Translations under genes and position numbers: made by a program
The notes under the pieces: generated by a model
What the model saw: only the letters and a program-made list of their open reading frames with translations
Told to the model about the DNA's origin: nothing
The model's database searches: none
Part shown: piece by piece, positions 32,292 to 41,273 of the stretch
Layout of the letters: each line of letters opens with the position of its first letter
How positions within the stretch are numbered: position 1 is the first letter of the stretch
Source of the DNA: SZUA-229 sp041589175
Lineage (GTDB): Bacteria; Pseudomonadota; Gammaproteobacteria; SZUA-229
Length of the DNA: 44,339 bases
NCBI GenBank assembly: GCA_041589175.1
Contig: JBFHWF010000014.1
Location: forward strand, 1 to 44,339
Reading direction: 5' to 3'

Positions 32292-33251
32292 CTACGCCCG
32301 CCACTGATAATTCAGTAGCGTCTCCCAGTCATCACTTAATGGTGCGAAAAACTGGTAATCTTTGCCCTTCAGGGAGAATGCCAGCTGATATGCATGTAGA
32401 TACATGCGTTTGAACCCGGCCTGGCGTAATTGTTGATTGAAGGCGGGGTCGCCATACTTTTTATCGCCCGCAACCGGGTGACCCGCTGACTGGGCATGTA
32501 CGCGAATCTGGTGAGTGCGGCCGGTGAACAGTTCAACTTCGACCAGGCTCAGCTGGTCATGGTACGCCAGTGGCGTAAACAGGCTGCGTGCAGGTTTGCC
32601 ATCGGTGCTGACTTCGACCATGCGCTCACCACCTCTTAGGGTGTTCTTTCTCAGTGGTGCATCAATCATGCGTTCAGCGCCCTGCCAGCGACCCATGAGA
32701 ATCGCCCGGTAGATTTTTCGCATTTCACTATGTTCATCACGAAAGTGCTGATGCAGCTCATCGAGTGCACTGCGGGATCGGGCAATGACCAGGCAGCCAG
32801 AGGTATCACGGTCGAGACGGTGTACCAGCTCCAGCATGCTGTCGTTGGGGCGTAACTGACGGAGCATCTCGATGACCCCGAATGGCACGCCACTGCCACC
32901 ATGAACCGCCATGCCTGAGGGCTTGTTGATGATCAGCAGGTCATCATCTTCATAGATGAGTGAATCTTTGAGTTGTTGTAAGAGGTGGGCGGGAGCCTTA
33001 CCGGACTCCTGCTCGCGCAGGCGGACGGGGGGAATGCGTACGATGTCAGCCTGCTGAAGGCGGTAATCAGCCTTTTTGCGACCCTTGTTAACCCTTACCT
33101 GGCCGCTGCGCAGTAACTTGTAGACCCGGCTCTTGGGTACGCCTTTCAGGTGGGTAATCAGGAAATTATCGAGCCGCTGGCCGTGATGGCGGGGACCAAT
33201 TTCGACCATCTGTACCTGTTGATGCGCATTATTCTGGAGCTTGTCGTTCAT
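32292..33251 (-). CDS. rluC: 23S rRNA pseudouridine synthase RluC
   Basis: RluC makes pseudouridine at three sites of 23S rRNA (955, 2504 and 2580 in E. coli). The protein has 319 residues. An S4 RNA-binding domain covers about 24-80 (QRLDNFLITHLKGVPKSRVY). The catalytic domain has its nucleophile Asp147 in VHRLDRDTSGCLV, with the later motifs LFTGRTHQIRVH and HPVAGDKKYG. It is divergent from rne across a 601-nt gap, as in E. coli, which supports RluC over the similar RluD. It is the first gene of an operon with a HAD phosphatase and sppA. Confidence 0.95.
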   Translation of the reverse strand: MNDKLQNNAHQQVQMVEIGPRHHGQRLDNFLITHLKGVPKSRVYKLLRSGQVRVNKGRKKADYRLQQADIVRIPPVRLREQESGKAPAHLLQQLKDSLIYEDDDLLIINKPSGMAVHGGSGVPFGVIEMLRQLRPNDSMLELVHRLDRDTSGCLVIARSRSALDELHQHFRDEHSEMRKIYRAILMGRWQGAERMIDAPLRKNTLRGGERMVEVSTDGKPARSLFTPLAYHDQLSLVEVELFTGRTHQIRVHAQSAGHPVAGDKKYGDPAFNQQLRQAGFKRMYLHAYQLAFSLKGKDYQFFAPLSDDWETLLNYQWRA

Positions 33252-33852
33252 GGCGCAATGATACCAGATCTCGTATAGTAATTTAGCAAACCCGAATATA
33301 GTCTGCTTTTTCGATTAAATACATATGTTTATGTGGGGTTCTATACGTTGTATGGTCGCACCAATGTAGCGCACAGAGCAAAATATTTGCTTGACCCACC
33401 TGTCACAATTTGCAAAACTCTGCGTGTTCCCGGAAAAGTATTTTTTATACGGCCTTAAATCAAAGGGTTACGTGGTTTGCACGAGAAAGTGCGGGTAATT
33501 CAGGCATTTAAGGTCTACGATTCCAGGAGTACCTGCGGATTTATATCTGCTGGAAAACCGAATCCGGGTTTATACAGGCTGAGTTAGAGCTGTGGTTATG
33601 AACCCTAAACTGGTGCGTCAGAGCCTTCAAATCTGGCAACAACCATTAACAATTTCATGAATTTCACTCTGATACAGAAACTATATAAGAAACTGAACCG
33701 GCAAACTCCAGACGCAGTCGCGTTACTGGAAGAGTGGCTGGCGGCTGTTTATCTGTGGATGCTCGGTACACCCGTGCAGACCCGACAGCCCGCGCTCGTA
33801 CCGGTTCGTTCAAACGCATCAGGGTGTCAATCAAAACCAGGTTTACATTCTA
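33252..33852. promoter_or_regulatory. long rluC-rne intergenic region (rne leader)
   Basis: The 601 nt between the divergent rluC and rne genes hold no convincing protein gene. A reading frame from 33657 runs through the rne start but has no ribosome site and no recognisable product. A long leader before rne is expected because RNase E controls its own mRNA through 5' UTR structures in enterobacteria. A bulged hairpin is visible at 33566-33605. I could not fix promoter elements with confidence. Confidence 0.6.
33566..33605 (+). promoter_or_regulatory. bulged stem-loop in the rne 5' leader (rne5-like candidate)
   Basis: GGGTTTAT (33566-33573) pairs with ATGAACCC (33598-33605) with one G-U pair. 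An inner stem ACAG-G-CT with AGCTGT (33574-33580 and 33588-33593) has one bulged G. The two are joined through a 4-nt internal bulge GGTT, with a 7-nt loop. This two-part architecture with an asymmetric internal bulge recalls the RNase E-sensing hairpin of the E. coli rne leader; sequence identity to it is not claimed. Confidence 0.5.
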
Positions 33853-36654
33853 ATGAAACGTATTTTAATCAACGCTCTCCAGAAAGAGGAGACGCGCGTG
33901 GCCATGGTCGACGGGCAGCAGCTCTACGACCTGGACATCGAAGTTACTTCTCGCGAACAGAAAAAAGCGAGTATCTACAAAGGCACCATCACACGGGTTG
34001 AGCCCAGTCTCGAAGCCGCATTTGTTGACTATGGTGCCGAACGCCATGGTTTTCTGCCATTCAAGGAAATTTCCCGTACCTACTTTACCGAAGAAGGGCG
34101 TAATGCCTCTGGCCGTCCCGATATCCGCACGGCGGTAAAAGAAGGTCAGCAGGTTATCGTTCAGGTTGATAAGGAAGAGCGTGGTAATAAGGGTGCCGCA
34201 CTGACAACATTCCTCTCGCTGGCCGGTCGTTACCTGGTGCTGATGCCAAATAACCCGCGTGCGGGTGGTGTTTCACGCCGTATCGAAGGGGATGATCGTA
34301 AGGAAATTCGCGAGGCCATGAGTGGCCTGGAAATTCCACAGGGTATGGGCCTGATCGTGCGTACAGCGGGTGTAGGTCGAGCGACCGAAGAACTGCAGTG
34401 GGATATGGATTATCAGGTACAGGTATGGAATGCGATACAGAAGGCATCGGAAGAACGCGATGCACCGTTTCTGATTTACCAGGAAAGCAATGTCATTATT
34501 CGCGCACTGCGTGATTACTTCCGTAATGATATCGGTGAGATCATTATCGATAATCCCGAAGTCTATAAAATTGCGGAAGACTTTATCAAGAAAGTCATGC
34601 CAAACAGCCAGCGTAAGCTGAAGCTGTATCAGGACAGCGTACCGCTGTTTAACCGTTACCAGATCGAAGGTCAGATCGAATCCGCTTTCCAGCGCGAGGT
34701 CAGTCTGCCATCCGGTGGTGCAATTGTTATTGACCATACCGAAGCCCTGATTTCTATCGATATCAACTCGGCGCGGGCTACCAAGGGCAGTGACATCGAG
34801 GAAACCGCCACTAATACCAACCTGGAAGCGGCGGATGAAATTGCGCGTCAGTTGCGCCTGCGTGACCTGGGTGGTCTGGTCGTGATCGACTTCATCGATA
34901 TGATGGCTAACAAGAACCAGCGTGCGGTTGAAAACCGCTTGCGCGAAGCACTGAAAATGGATCGAGCCCGTGTGCAGGTCGGTCGTATTTCTCGCTTTGG
35001 CCTGCTGGAAATGTCGCGTCAGCGCCTGCGTCCGTCACTGGGCGAGGCCACGCAGATTGAATGTCCACGCTGTAATGGTCTGGGCACCATACGTAATATT
35101 GAGTCGCTTTCACTTTCCCTGTTGCGTATTGCGGAAGAGGAAGCACTGAAAGAACATACAGGCCGCGTGATTATCCAGGTTCCTGTTGAGGTATCGACCT
35201 TTGTCTTCAATGAGAAGCGTAATGATCTGGTCGATATTGAACAGCGTACCGGTGTAGAGATTTCCTTTATTGCCAATCCTGGCCTGGAAACACCCCATTA
35301 TGATGTCACCCGGGTCCGTATTTCTGAAACTCGAGCCTACGAAGGTAAAGCTTCTTACAAGCTGGCTGATAATAATGAGGAAGTGTATCTGCCACCAAGG
35401 GAAGATACTGACCAGCCGGAAGCCGAACGCCCGGCCGTTCGCTCGGTAACGCCAGCACAGCCAGTACCGGTGGTGGTTGAAAAAGAACCAGAGAAAAAGC
35501 CTGGCCTGCTGGCGCGTATTTTCAAGGTCCTGTCTCCTGGCGAAGAAACGAAGGAAGAAGAAAAGCCCAAAGCGAAAAAACCTAAGGAACGTGATAGCGG
35601 GGGTAATGAACGCCGCCGTGGTCGTCGCCGTGGTCGTCGCGGAGAAGGTCGCGCTGATCGTAATGATGCGAAAGACGAAAACAAGTCCCAGTCACGGGCT
35701 AAGAAGTCAGATTCACCGCGTCAGCAGAAGAAATCCGATGCGAGTGGCCAGTCACGTCAGGATACTCGTCAGGATCAGACCCGCCAGGACAATCGCAAGC
35801 CAGAGCGCAAAGAGAGTACCAGGGACAAGCGTGCGGATAAGGCCCAGGTTGACAATGAACAGGCTGATCAGGCTGCATCACCACAGGCCGAAGGCGAGCA
35901 GCAGGGTCGTCAGGACGGTAGTCGTCGCCGTAATAATCGCCGAGGACGAGGTCGTCGCCGTGGAGGCAATCGTAATGAGAATCGTCAGGTAGAGGGTAAC
36001 GAAAAATCTACCGACAATGCGGAAGTTAGCAAGTCGCAGGATCAGGCTCAGTCATCCACTAAGCCCAGACCACAGGTTGCGGCAGAAAGTGCACAGTCGG
36101 AACGGCAGCAATCGGCGGGGGTACCTGCTGGTGCTAGTGAAGCCAGTGCTGAAGTGAGTGCTAAGCCTGTAGCAAAAGAAAAACCGAAAGACGATAAGCG
36201 CGGCCGTAATAAGTCTGAAACTGCTGCCGCTGGTCAGGGTGAGACAGCTGTGAATTCAGCTGATAGAGCGGCATCTGATGCAAAACCCAAGTCGGTAGAA
36301 AGTAAGCCTGCCGCTTCCAGAGATGCATCTGCAGGTACAGCTAGTCAGTCTGCATCGGCTGATGCTATTGCAGAAAAAACCGCTGCAGCGATGGAGAAGA
36401 AAGCTGAAAAACAACCGGTAGAAAGGAAACCTGAACCTAAGCAGGAAGCTGCAAAGCCTGCTGGTGGTGCGGCCCCCGCCGCAGCGCCAAAACCCTGGGA
36501 GTTTAACTCACAGAGCAAGCCTGCATCGGCAACTTCGTCAGCGGGCAAGGTGCCTGCGGAAAAGAAACCGGCTGAAAAGAAACCAGCTGAGCAAAAACCA
36601 GCAAACAGCGAGGCTAAAAGTGACAAGCCGAAGCCATGGGAATTTCCCTCCTGA
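33853..36654 (+). CDS. rne: ribonuclease E
   Basis: RNase E is the main endonuclease of mRNA decay and rRNA/tRNA processing and the scaffold of the degradosome. The protein has 933 residues. The N-terminal catalytic half has an S1 domain (about 35-120), catalytic Asp303 and Asp346 (SIDINSARA; VIDFIDMM), and the Zn-link Cys404 and Cys407 (CPRCNGLG), all at the positions known from E. coli. A short amphipathic stretch PGLLARIFKVL (550-560) matches the membrane-anchoring segment. The rest is disordered, with two arginine-rich RNA-binding patches (about 587-600 and 691-705) and two PKPWEF motifs near the C-terminus, the last six residues from the end. The long leader suggests autoregulation. Confidence 0.98.
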   Translation: MKRILINALQKEETRVAMVDGQQLYDLDIEVTSREQKKASIYKGTITRVEPSLEAAFVDYGAERHGFLPFKEISRTYFTEEGRNASGRPDIRTAVKEGQQVIVQVDKEERGNKGAALTTFLSLAGRYLVLMPNNPRAGGVSRRIEGDDRKEIREAMSGLEIPQGMGLIVRTAGVGRATEELQWDMDYQVQVWNAIQKASEERDAPFLIYQESNVIIRALRDYFRNDIGEIIIDNPEVYKIAEDFIKKVMPNSQRKLKLYQDSVPLFNRYQIEGQIESAFQREVSLPSGGAIVIDHTEALISIDINSARATKGSDIEETATNTNLEAADEIARQLRLRDLGGLVVIDFIDMMANKNQRAVENRLREALKMDRARVQVGRISRFGLLEMSRQRLRPSLGEATQIECPRCNGLGTIRNIESLSLSLLRIAEEEALKEHTGRVIIQVPVEVSTFVFNEKRNDLVDIEQRTGVEISFIANPGLETPHYDVTRVRISETRAYEGKASYKLADNNEEVYLPPREDTDQPEAERPAVRSVTPAQPVPVVVEKEPEKKPGLLARIFKVLSPGEETKEEEKPKAKKPKERDSGGNERRRGRRRGRRGEGRADRNDAKDENKSQSRAKKSDSPRQQKKSDASGQSRQDTRQDQTRQDNRKPERKESTRDKRADKAQVDNEQADQAASPQAEGEQQGRQDGSRRRNNRRGRGRRRGGNRNENRQVEGNEKSTDNAEVSKSQDQAQSSTKPRPQVAAESAQSERQQSAGVPAGASEASAEVSAKPVAKEKPKDDKRGRNKSETAAAGQGETAVNSADRAASDAKPKSVESKPAASRDASAGTASQSASADAIAEKTAAAMEKKAEKQPVERKPEPKQEAAKPAGGAAPAAAPKPWEFNSQSKPASATSSAGKVPAEKKPAEKKPAEQKPANSEAKSDKPKPWEFPS

Positions 36655-36680
36655 TCGTTCCCTGTTCTGGTGAAGCAAAA

Positions 36681-36712
36681 AGCCCTGGCTGTTAAAGTCG
36701 GGGCTTTTTTTT
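36681..36712 (+). terminator. rho-independent terminator of rne
   Basis: AGCCC (36681-36685) pairs with GGGCT (36701-36705), extended inward by wobble pairs, and the stem is followed by eight Ts. It starts 27 nt after the rne stop codon. Confidence 0.85.
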
Positions 36713-36913
36713 GTCGCTAATTCTGTTGCCGCTTTACGCTTAAGGGGCGTCACCATACTAACCATAATTTGTTTGAGGTTAATCAAGGTTGCAGAGTGTG
36801 CTCACCTGATAGAGTCAAAGACGAAATGGATAGCAGTGCGAATAGTCTGTGCGGTGTGATGGTTGTGTGTAGTTAACTCGTCAGATAACAGATTCATTCG
36901 TCAGGGAGGGAAA

Positions 36914-37558
36914 ATGAAAAAAATCATCTACCTGCTTTTATGTTTCACGGTTTCCAGCCAGTGTTACGCTGCTCTAATGCAGACCACCGTAACCGCTCAG
37001 GTCGAATACTGGGACCCCTATTCTAATAACTACCTTGCTGATAGTGCGTTTGATGTCAACGATGTTGTTTCGTTCAGTTTTATTTATGATGACGAGAGCT
37101 GGGTGAGAACCTGGCATTATTACCAGGCGGGAACACGTTATAAAACTGATGTGATGGACTACAGGGTTTTTAATCTGGATTTCAAAACCGATGCTGTGTT
37201 TACGTTTAGTGATAATATTTCCGCATTTTTTTCACAGGCGACAACCGATAATGATCCTGATGGTCTGTGGCGCGGTCATAGTGTAGTTGATTATTCGGCT
37301 GCATATGACACGTTCGGTTTTGCTTACGACAACGCCAATACACGGCTAAGTGGCTGGATTGATGGTTATGGGCGAGAAAGTCTGGTGCTGCATGTGTTAA
37401 ACGATAGTCAGAATGACAGTGCTGTCGTGTATTTATGGAAAGCATCTTTCGAAACTGCTGTTTACGAGCCAGGCCAGGTACCCTTACCGGCATCAATAAT
37501 TTTATTTATTAGCGGTATATCTGGTCTTATTGCCCTTGCAGGACTCAGGCGTCATTAG
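36914..37558 (+). CDS. VPLPA-CTERM sorting-domain protein
   Basis: This is an exported protein of 214 residues. The signal peptide begins MKKIIYLLLCFTVSSQCYA and is cleaved about there. The C-terminus has VPLPASIILFISGISGLIA and a short basic end LRRH, a weaker but recognisable exosortase-type signal. The body is beta-rich with many aromatic and Asp residues (for example VVSFSFIYDDESWV, a strand seen in several PEP-CTERM proteins). The start at 36914 is chosen because GGAGGG lies 4 nt upstream; the longer reading from 36863 runs through this site. It is monocistronic: rne's terminator lies upstream and its own terminator follows. Confidence 0.85.
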   Translation: MKKIIYLLLCFTVSSQCYAALMQTTVTAQVEYWDPYSNNYLADSAFDVNDVVSFSFIYDDESWVRTWHYYQAGTRYKTDVMDYRVFNLDFKTDAVFTFSDNISAFFSQATTDNDPDGLWRGHSVVDYSAAYDTFGFAYDNANTRLSGWIDGYGRESLVLHVLNDSQNDSAVVYLWKASFETAVYEPGQVPLPASIILFISGISGLIALAGLRRH

Positions 37559-37580
37559 ACGTAATCGCTTTGGGGAGGCA

Positions 37581-37615
37581 GGCCTGGCATGCTGAGTACG
37601 ATGCCGGGCCGTTTT
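37581..37615 (+). terminator. rho-independent terminator of the VPLPA-CTERM gene
   Basis: GGCCTGGCAT (37581-37590) and ATGCCGGGCC (37601-37610) form a 10-bp stem with one wobble, followed by GTTTTGT. It ends 3 nt before the stop of the convergent phosphatase gene. Confidence 0.7.
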
Positions 37616-37617
37616 GT

Positions 37618-38097
37618 CTAGATGTTGTGTTGCTCACGTATGTGTTTGATTAAACCTGTCGAGGCGTCTTCGACTAAATCAAGAACATGCTGAAAACCCT
37701 GTTCACCGCCATAGTAGGGATCGGGCACATCGGTTTCACTGAAGTTATCTGCGAAGTTGAGGAACATATGCAGGTTATCAGCCTCGCCTCCAGCGACATT
37801 GAGTAGATCGCTGTGGTTGCTTGCATCCATAGCGATGACATAATCAAAGCCCTGAAAGTCTTTAGGTTTGACCTGTCTCGCACGTTGTGAGCTAAGGTCG
37901 ATACCGCGGCCACGAGCTGCTGCCTGTGCGCGTTGATCTGGCTGTTCGCCTACATGGTAGGCATGAGTACCTGCCGAGTCGATATGGATATGCTGATTCA
38001 GTCCCGCTTTTTCAACCAGATGACGAAATACGCCTTCAGCTGTGGGGGATCGGCAGATATTGCCCATGCATACGAATAAAACTTTAATCTGGCTCAT
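37618..38097 (-). CDS. low-molecular-weight protein-tyrosine phosphatase
   Basis: This is a cytoplasmic phosphatase of 159 residues that removes phosphate from protein tyrosines. The active-site loop CMGNICRSP holds nucleophile Cys10 and Arg16, and the general acid Asp lies in VPDPYYGG near residue 127. The length matches the eukaryote-like LMW-PTP group rather than the Wzb/Etp group, which is shorter and tied to Wzc kinases. No tyrosine kinase gene is in the window. It lies between a VPLPA-CTERM gene (convergent) and gpmI (upstream, same strand). Confidence 0.93.
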   Translation of the reverse strand: MSQIKVLFVCMGNICRSPTAEGVFRHLVEKAGLNQHIHIDSAGTHAYHVGEQPDQRAQAAARGRGIDLSSQRARQVKPKDFQGFDYVIAMDASNHSDLLNVAGGEADNLHMFLNFADNFSETDVPDPYYGGEQGFQHVLDLVEDASTGLIKHIREQHNI

Positions 38098-38263
38098 TGT
38101 GTATCAACTCTTCAGCTACTGACATCATAACCCGGCTTATGGCCTGATGCGGGCTATTGTACACAAGTTTGTCGAGTGGCTAAATATGAAATCAGGCGGA
38201 CGACGGCCATCGACTCTATTGCTGGCAAAGGTTATTGGTAAGAAAAAAACGCAAGCGTAAGTG

Positions 38264-39856
38264 TTATGCGACACCCCTTAAGGTCTGTGGCTGCTTACGG
38301 TTTTGTGGTCGTTTGCCAGGAAGCTTTCTGAGTAATAAGGATGGTGCCGTCATTGCCTCGGGTGGTGTGATGCCCATAAGTTGCAGGACCGTTGGCGCGA
38401 TATTCGAAAGCCCGCCGGTGGATGATAGTTGCCAGTTTTCTTCGTCCATTAACAGGCAGGGTACCGGGTAGGTGGTGTGCTGGGTATGAGGTTCGCCAGT
38501 GAAGGGGTCGATCAGTTCTTCACAATTACCGTGATCGGCTGTTAGCAGTACGGAATACCCCGCTTTTTCGGCGGACTCCAGAACTCGACTCACTTCTCGA
38601 TCCAGTGTTTCCACGGCCTCCAGCACTGCCTGACGTTTCGCGGTATGGCCCACCATGTCACCGTTGGCGAAGTTAACAACAATAAACGCATAGCGACCCT
38701 TACTAATCGCGCCTATCACTGCATCGGCAACCTGATCTGCACTCATTGAGGGTTTCTGGTCATAGGTGTTGACGGAAGGTGAGGGAATCAAAAGCTGTTT
38801 TTCACCGGAAAAAAGTTCACTGCGGCCACCATTAAAAAAGTAGGTTACATGGGCGTATTTTTCTGTTTCTGCGCAGTGAAACTGTGCAAGCCCCAGTGTA
38901 CTTATAACCTGTCCAAGTGTTGTTTCGGGCTGCTCCGGGGTAAAGGCATAGGGTAACTTAAGTGCTCGGTCATAGGGCATCATGCAAACCAGGCTGGCCA
39001 GCGGTGCAGCACCACGATCGAAGCCTTTAAATTCAGGGTCGGCCAGTGCAGCAACCAGTTGACGCGGCCTGTCTTTGCGGAAATTAAAAAATATAGCAGG
39101 GTCATTTTCTGCAATGGGGCTGAATTTGGGTAGTAGTATCGGTTGTATAAACTCATCCGTGTCACCCGCAGCGTAAGCACTTTGTATCGCGGTCTGTGCG
39201 TACTTTGCCTGTATGCCTTTACCAAGTACCAGTGCACGCCAGGCGCGTTCGGTACGCTCCCAGCGTTTGTCACGATCCATAGCGTAATAGCGTCCTGTAA
39301 TGCTGGCAATCGCACCACCGCATTCATGCAGTCGAGATTCGACATCGCGGAGATAGTTAAGTGCCGATTGAGGTGGTGTGTCACGGCCATCGGTAAACAT
39401 GTGTAACAATGGACGCACACCCTGTTGTTTGCATAGCCTGATCAGCGCATAGAGGTGATGGGTGTGACTGTGTACGCCACCATCCGAAACCAGCCCTAGC
39501 AGATGTAGCGGACGATTCAGTGTTTTAGCCTGTTGCAGTGCAGCCAGGAATTCTGGATTTCTGAAAAAATCGCCATTATCTATGGCGTCGTCGATACGAA
39601 CAATGTCCTGACGAATAACAGCACCAGCCCCAAGTGTCAGGTGGCCGACTTCGGAGTTACCCATCTGACCATCCGGTAATCCAACAGCCGTACCCGATGC
39701 ATTGAGTGTGGTATGTGGGAAGCGGCTGAAAAAATCATCCAGATGCGGTGTGCGGGCTTCTGCAACACCGTTATTACGTTTGCTCGGGTTCACGCCAAAG
39801 CCATCCAGTATGACAAGCAATACGGGTCGCCGTGGTACGGCTGATATCAGACTCAT
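38264..39856 (-). CDS. gpmI: 2,3-bisphosphoglycerate-independent phosphoglycerate mutase
   Basis: GpmI interconverts 3- and 2-phosphoglycerate in glycolysis and gluconeogenesis, using two Mn ions and a phosphoserine. The protein has 530 residues. The first metal site is VILDGFG (Asp18) and the catalytic Ser68 lies in GQMGNSEVGHLTLGAG. The motifs VSDGGVHSH, FTDGRDTPP, NFRKDRPRQ, NFANGDMVGHT and TADHGNCEE follow in the expected order. The C-terminal 20 residues are a basic extension (LPGKRPQNRKQPQ) beyond the usual end. It is monocistronic, with a 625-nt gap upstream. Confidence 0.97.
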   Translation of the reverse strand: MSLISAVPRRPVLLVILDGFGVNPSKRNNGVAEARTPHLDDFFSRFPHTTLNASGTAVGLPDGQMGNSEVGHLTLGAGAVIRQDIVRIDDAIDNGDFFRNPEFLAALQQAKTLNRPLHLLGLVSDGGVHSHTHHLYALIRLCKQQGVRPLLHMFTDGRDTPPQSALNYLRDVESRLHECGGAIASITGRYYAMDRDKRWERTERAWRALVLGKGIQAKYAQTAIQSAYAAGDTDEFIQPILLPKFSPIAENDPAIFFNFRKDRPRQLVAALADPEFKGFDRGAAPLASLVCMMPYDRALKLPYAFTPEQPETTLGQVISTLGLAQFHCAETEKYAHVTYFFNGGRSELFSGEKQLLIPSPSVNTYDQKPSMSADQVADAVIGAISKGRYAFIVVNFANGDMVGHTAKRQAVLEAVETLDREVSRVLESAEKAGYSVLLTADHGNCEELIDPFTGEPHTQHTTYPVPCLLMDEENWQLSSTGGLSNIAPTVLQLMGITPPEAMTAPSLLLRKLPGKRPQNRKQPQTLRGVA

Positions 39857-40481
39857 AGTCGGGCTCTATACATTAAGGTCTTGATGTTTTTATTCAACAA
39901 CTGTGCCAGCGTAAAGTTGTATCGCTAAATATGGTGTTAACGTACACGTATAGAAGGTCTGGGCTCGTTTGCGTCTTCTTAACTGGCCATCGTGATGCAC
40001 CAACAGGTTACATCCATTTAATGGTTGCTATGATACGGTGCAAATATGAAAAAAGTGTCACTTTAGATCAAACAATCGATGACTGAGTGTTTCAACTCGT
40101 AACTGTCTGCAAATTGTTCGATTATTATCAGATTTTTCCTACATGGTATCCGGAAGCTGGATGATTAAGTTTAAGCGGGTCGTGGGTTAATATTAGGTAA
40201 TCACAGTAAAAACCTCACGACCAGTCTATGCAGGTTATGGATATGTTTGTGAGGCTGTTCATTCTTCAGTGGAGTTGAAACCGCTAATCTCACTCGGCCA
40301 TGTCCGTAGAAGTTGAGAGATGATTACTTTACTGGCCGGGTCAAAGGGAGCTCGTAAAATATTTACCTAACCCATTCGGGGCATGTTCAGGCGGTATGAC
40401 TGAAATATAATTAGCACGTGCCAGAGCGGTAAATGGCACGGGCATCCAAAGGATAATAAGCAACACCAAAGGAACCGCAAA
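39857..40481. other. 625-nt intergenic region upstream of a VPLPA-CTERM gene
   Basis: I see no protein or RNA gene here. It separates two divergent genes and must contain their promoters. Structures noted are a 13-bp palindrome AAAGTG-T-CACTTT at 40052-40064 and a perfect 7-bp inverted repeat CGTGCCA/TGGCACG at 40417-40440, 42 nt before the VPLPA-CTERM start. TGGCACG resembles the -24 part of a sigma-54 promoter but no TTGC follows at the required spacing. Confidence 0.5.
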
Positions 40482-41264
40482 ATGTCTAAATTAATTTCTT
40501 TGTCAGCTCAATCGCTGACACTCGCCGCTGCATTACTTGTTAGCACTACTGCGTACTCAACAACCATAATAGATACTTACCATGGTGGTATGGACCCACA
40601 GAATTATGGTGATGTAATCGAAGATAGTTCACTATCTGCTTCGTTGTTTGATACCTACTCACTGACAGCAAGTATTACAGGCACAATCCTCAATGTATCT
40701 ATACACACAGCCTTTGCAGGCAATGCCGGTGTGTATACTAACTATGCAGCCAATGGTATCGGTTATGGTGACCTGTTTATCAGCACCAGCTGGAATCCAT
40801 ACGGTAGTGCGCCATATAGCGAAGATAATCATACAAATGGAACTGTCTGGGAGTATGGTTTCAACCTGCATAATCGCTGGTCAAATTCTGGTGGATATGG
40901 AGTGCTTTACCAGTTAAATGCAGGTAATAATGACTCGGATATAAAAATGAGTAATGAGTTTATGTCCAGTGGTTATTATCGCAAGGAACAGGAAGTCGCC
41001 GTAGATACCAGCTCATATACTACGCAAGCCATTACCAGGGGCGGCTGGTCTGTTGATGAAGGCAATGACTTAATTAACTTCTCGATTGATATCGAGGGTA
41101 CCAGTCTTTTGGGTAGCTCAAACCTGGCATTCCACTGGGGCCCAACCTGTGCCAATGATGTGATTGAGGGTGAAATGCCCAACCCGGTACCAGTACCGGC
41201 GGCTGCCTGGTTATTCGCTTCTGGCTTGCTTGGGTTAGCTGGCGTTTCTCGTCGTAAAAAGTAA
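40482..41264 (+). CDS. VPLPA-CTERM sorting-domain protein
   Basis: This is an exported protein of 260 residues. The signal peptide (to about STTAYS) is followed by a beta-rich body with many Asn, Gly, Tyr and Ser residues and aromatic repeats (YGDLFISTSWNPYG). Motifs such as LFDTYSLTASI and NLAFHWGPTCANDVIEG resemble PEP-CTERM proteins of the type in which a TCAND segment precedes the sorting tail. The C-terminus reads VPVPAAAWLFASGLLGLAG and ends SRRKK, a textbook VPLPA-CTERM signal. A GGA-containing site (AAAGGAACC) precedes the start. Function is unknown beyond exosortase-dependent export. Confidence 0.88.
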   Translation: MSKLISLSAQSLTLAAALLVSTTAYSTTIIDTYHGGMDPQNYGDVIEDSSLSASLFDTYSLTASITGTILNVSIHTAFAGNAGVYTNYAANGIGYGDLFISTSWNPYGSAPYSEDNHTNGTVWEYGFNLHNRWSNSGGYGVLYQLNAGNNDSDIKMSNEFMSSGYYRKEQEVAVDTSSYTTQAITRGGWSVDEGNDLINFSIDIEGTSLLGSSNLAFHWGPTCANDVIEGEMPNPVPVPAAAWLFASGLLGLAGVSRRKK

Positions 41265-41273
41265 TCATCGATC

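Noticed and set aside
33657..34001. Frame of 114 codons ahead of and overlapping the rne start
   Set aside because: There is no ribosome site before its ATG and the sequence after 33853 is simply rne read out of frame. The protein has no recognisable domain. A regulatory upstream frame is possible but not supported.
36555..36600. Tandem AEKKP repeats in rne taken as a DNA repeat element
   Set aside because: It is a low-complexity coding stretch in a disordered RNase E tail, not a mobile or CRISPR-type repeat.
40434..40450. Sigma-54 promoter (TGGCACG) before the VPLPA-CTERM gene at 40482
   Set aside because: The -12 half (TTGC) is absent at the fixed spacing; the sequence there is TCCA.
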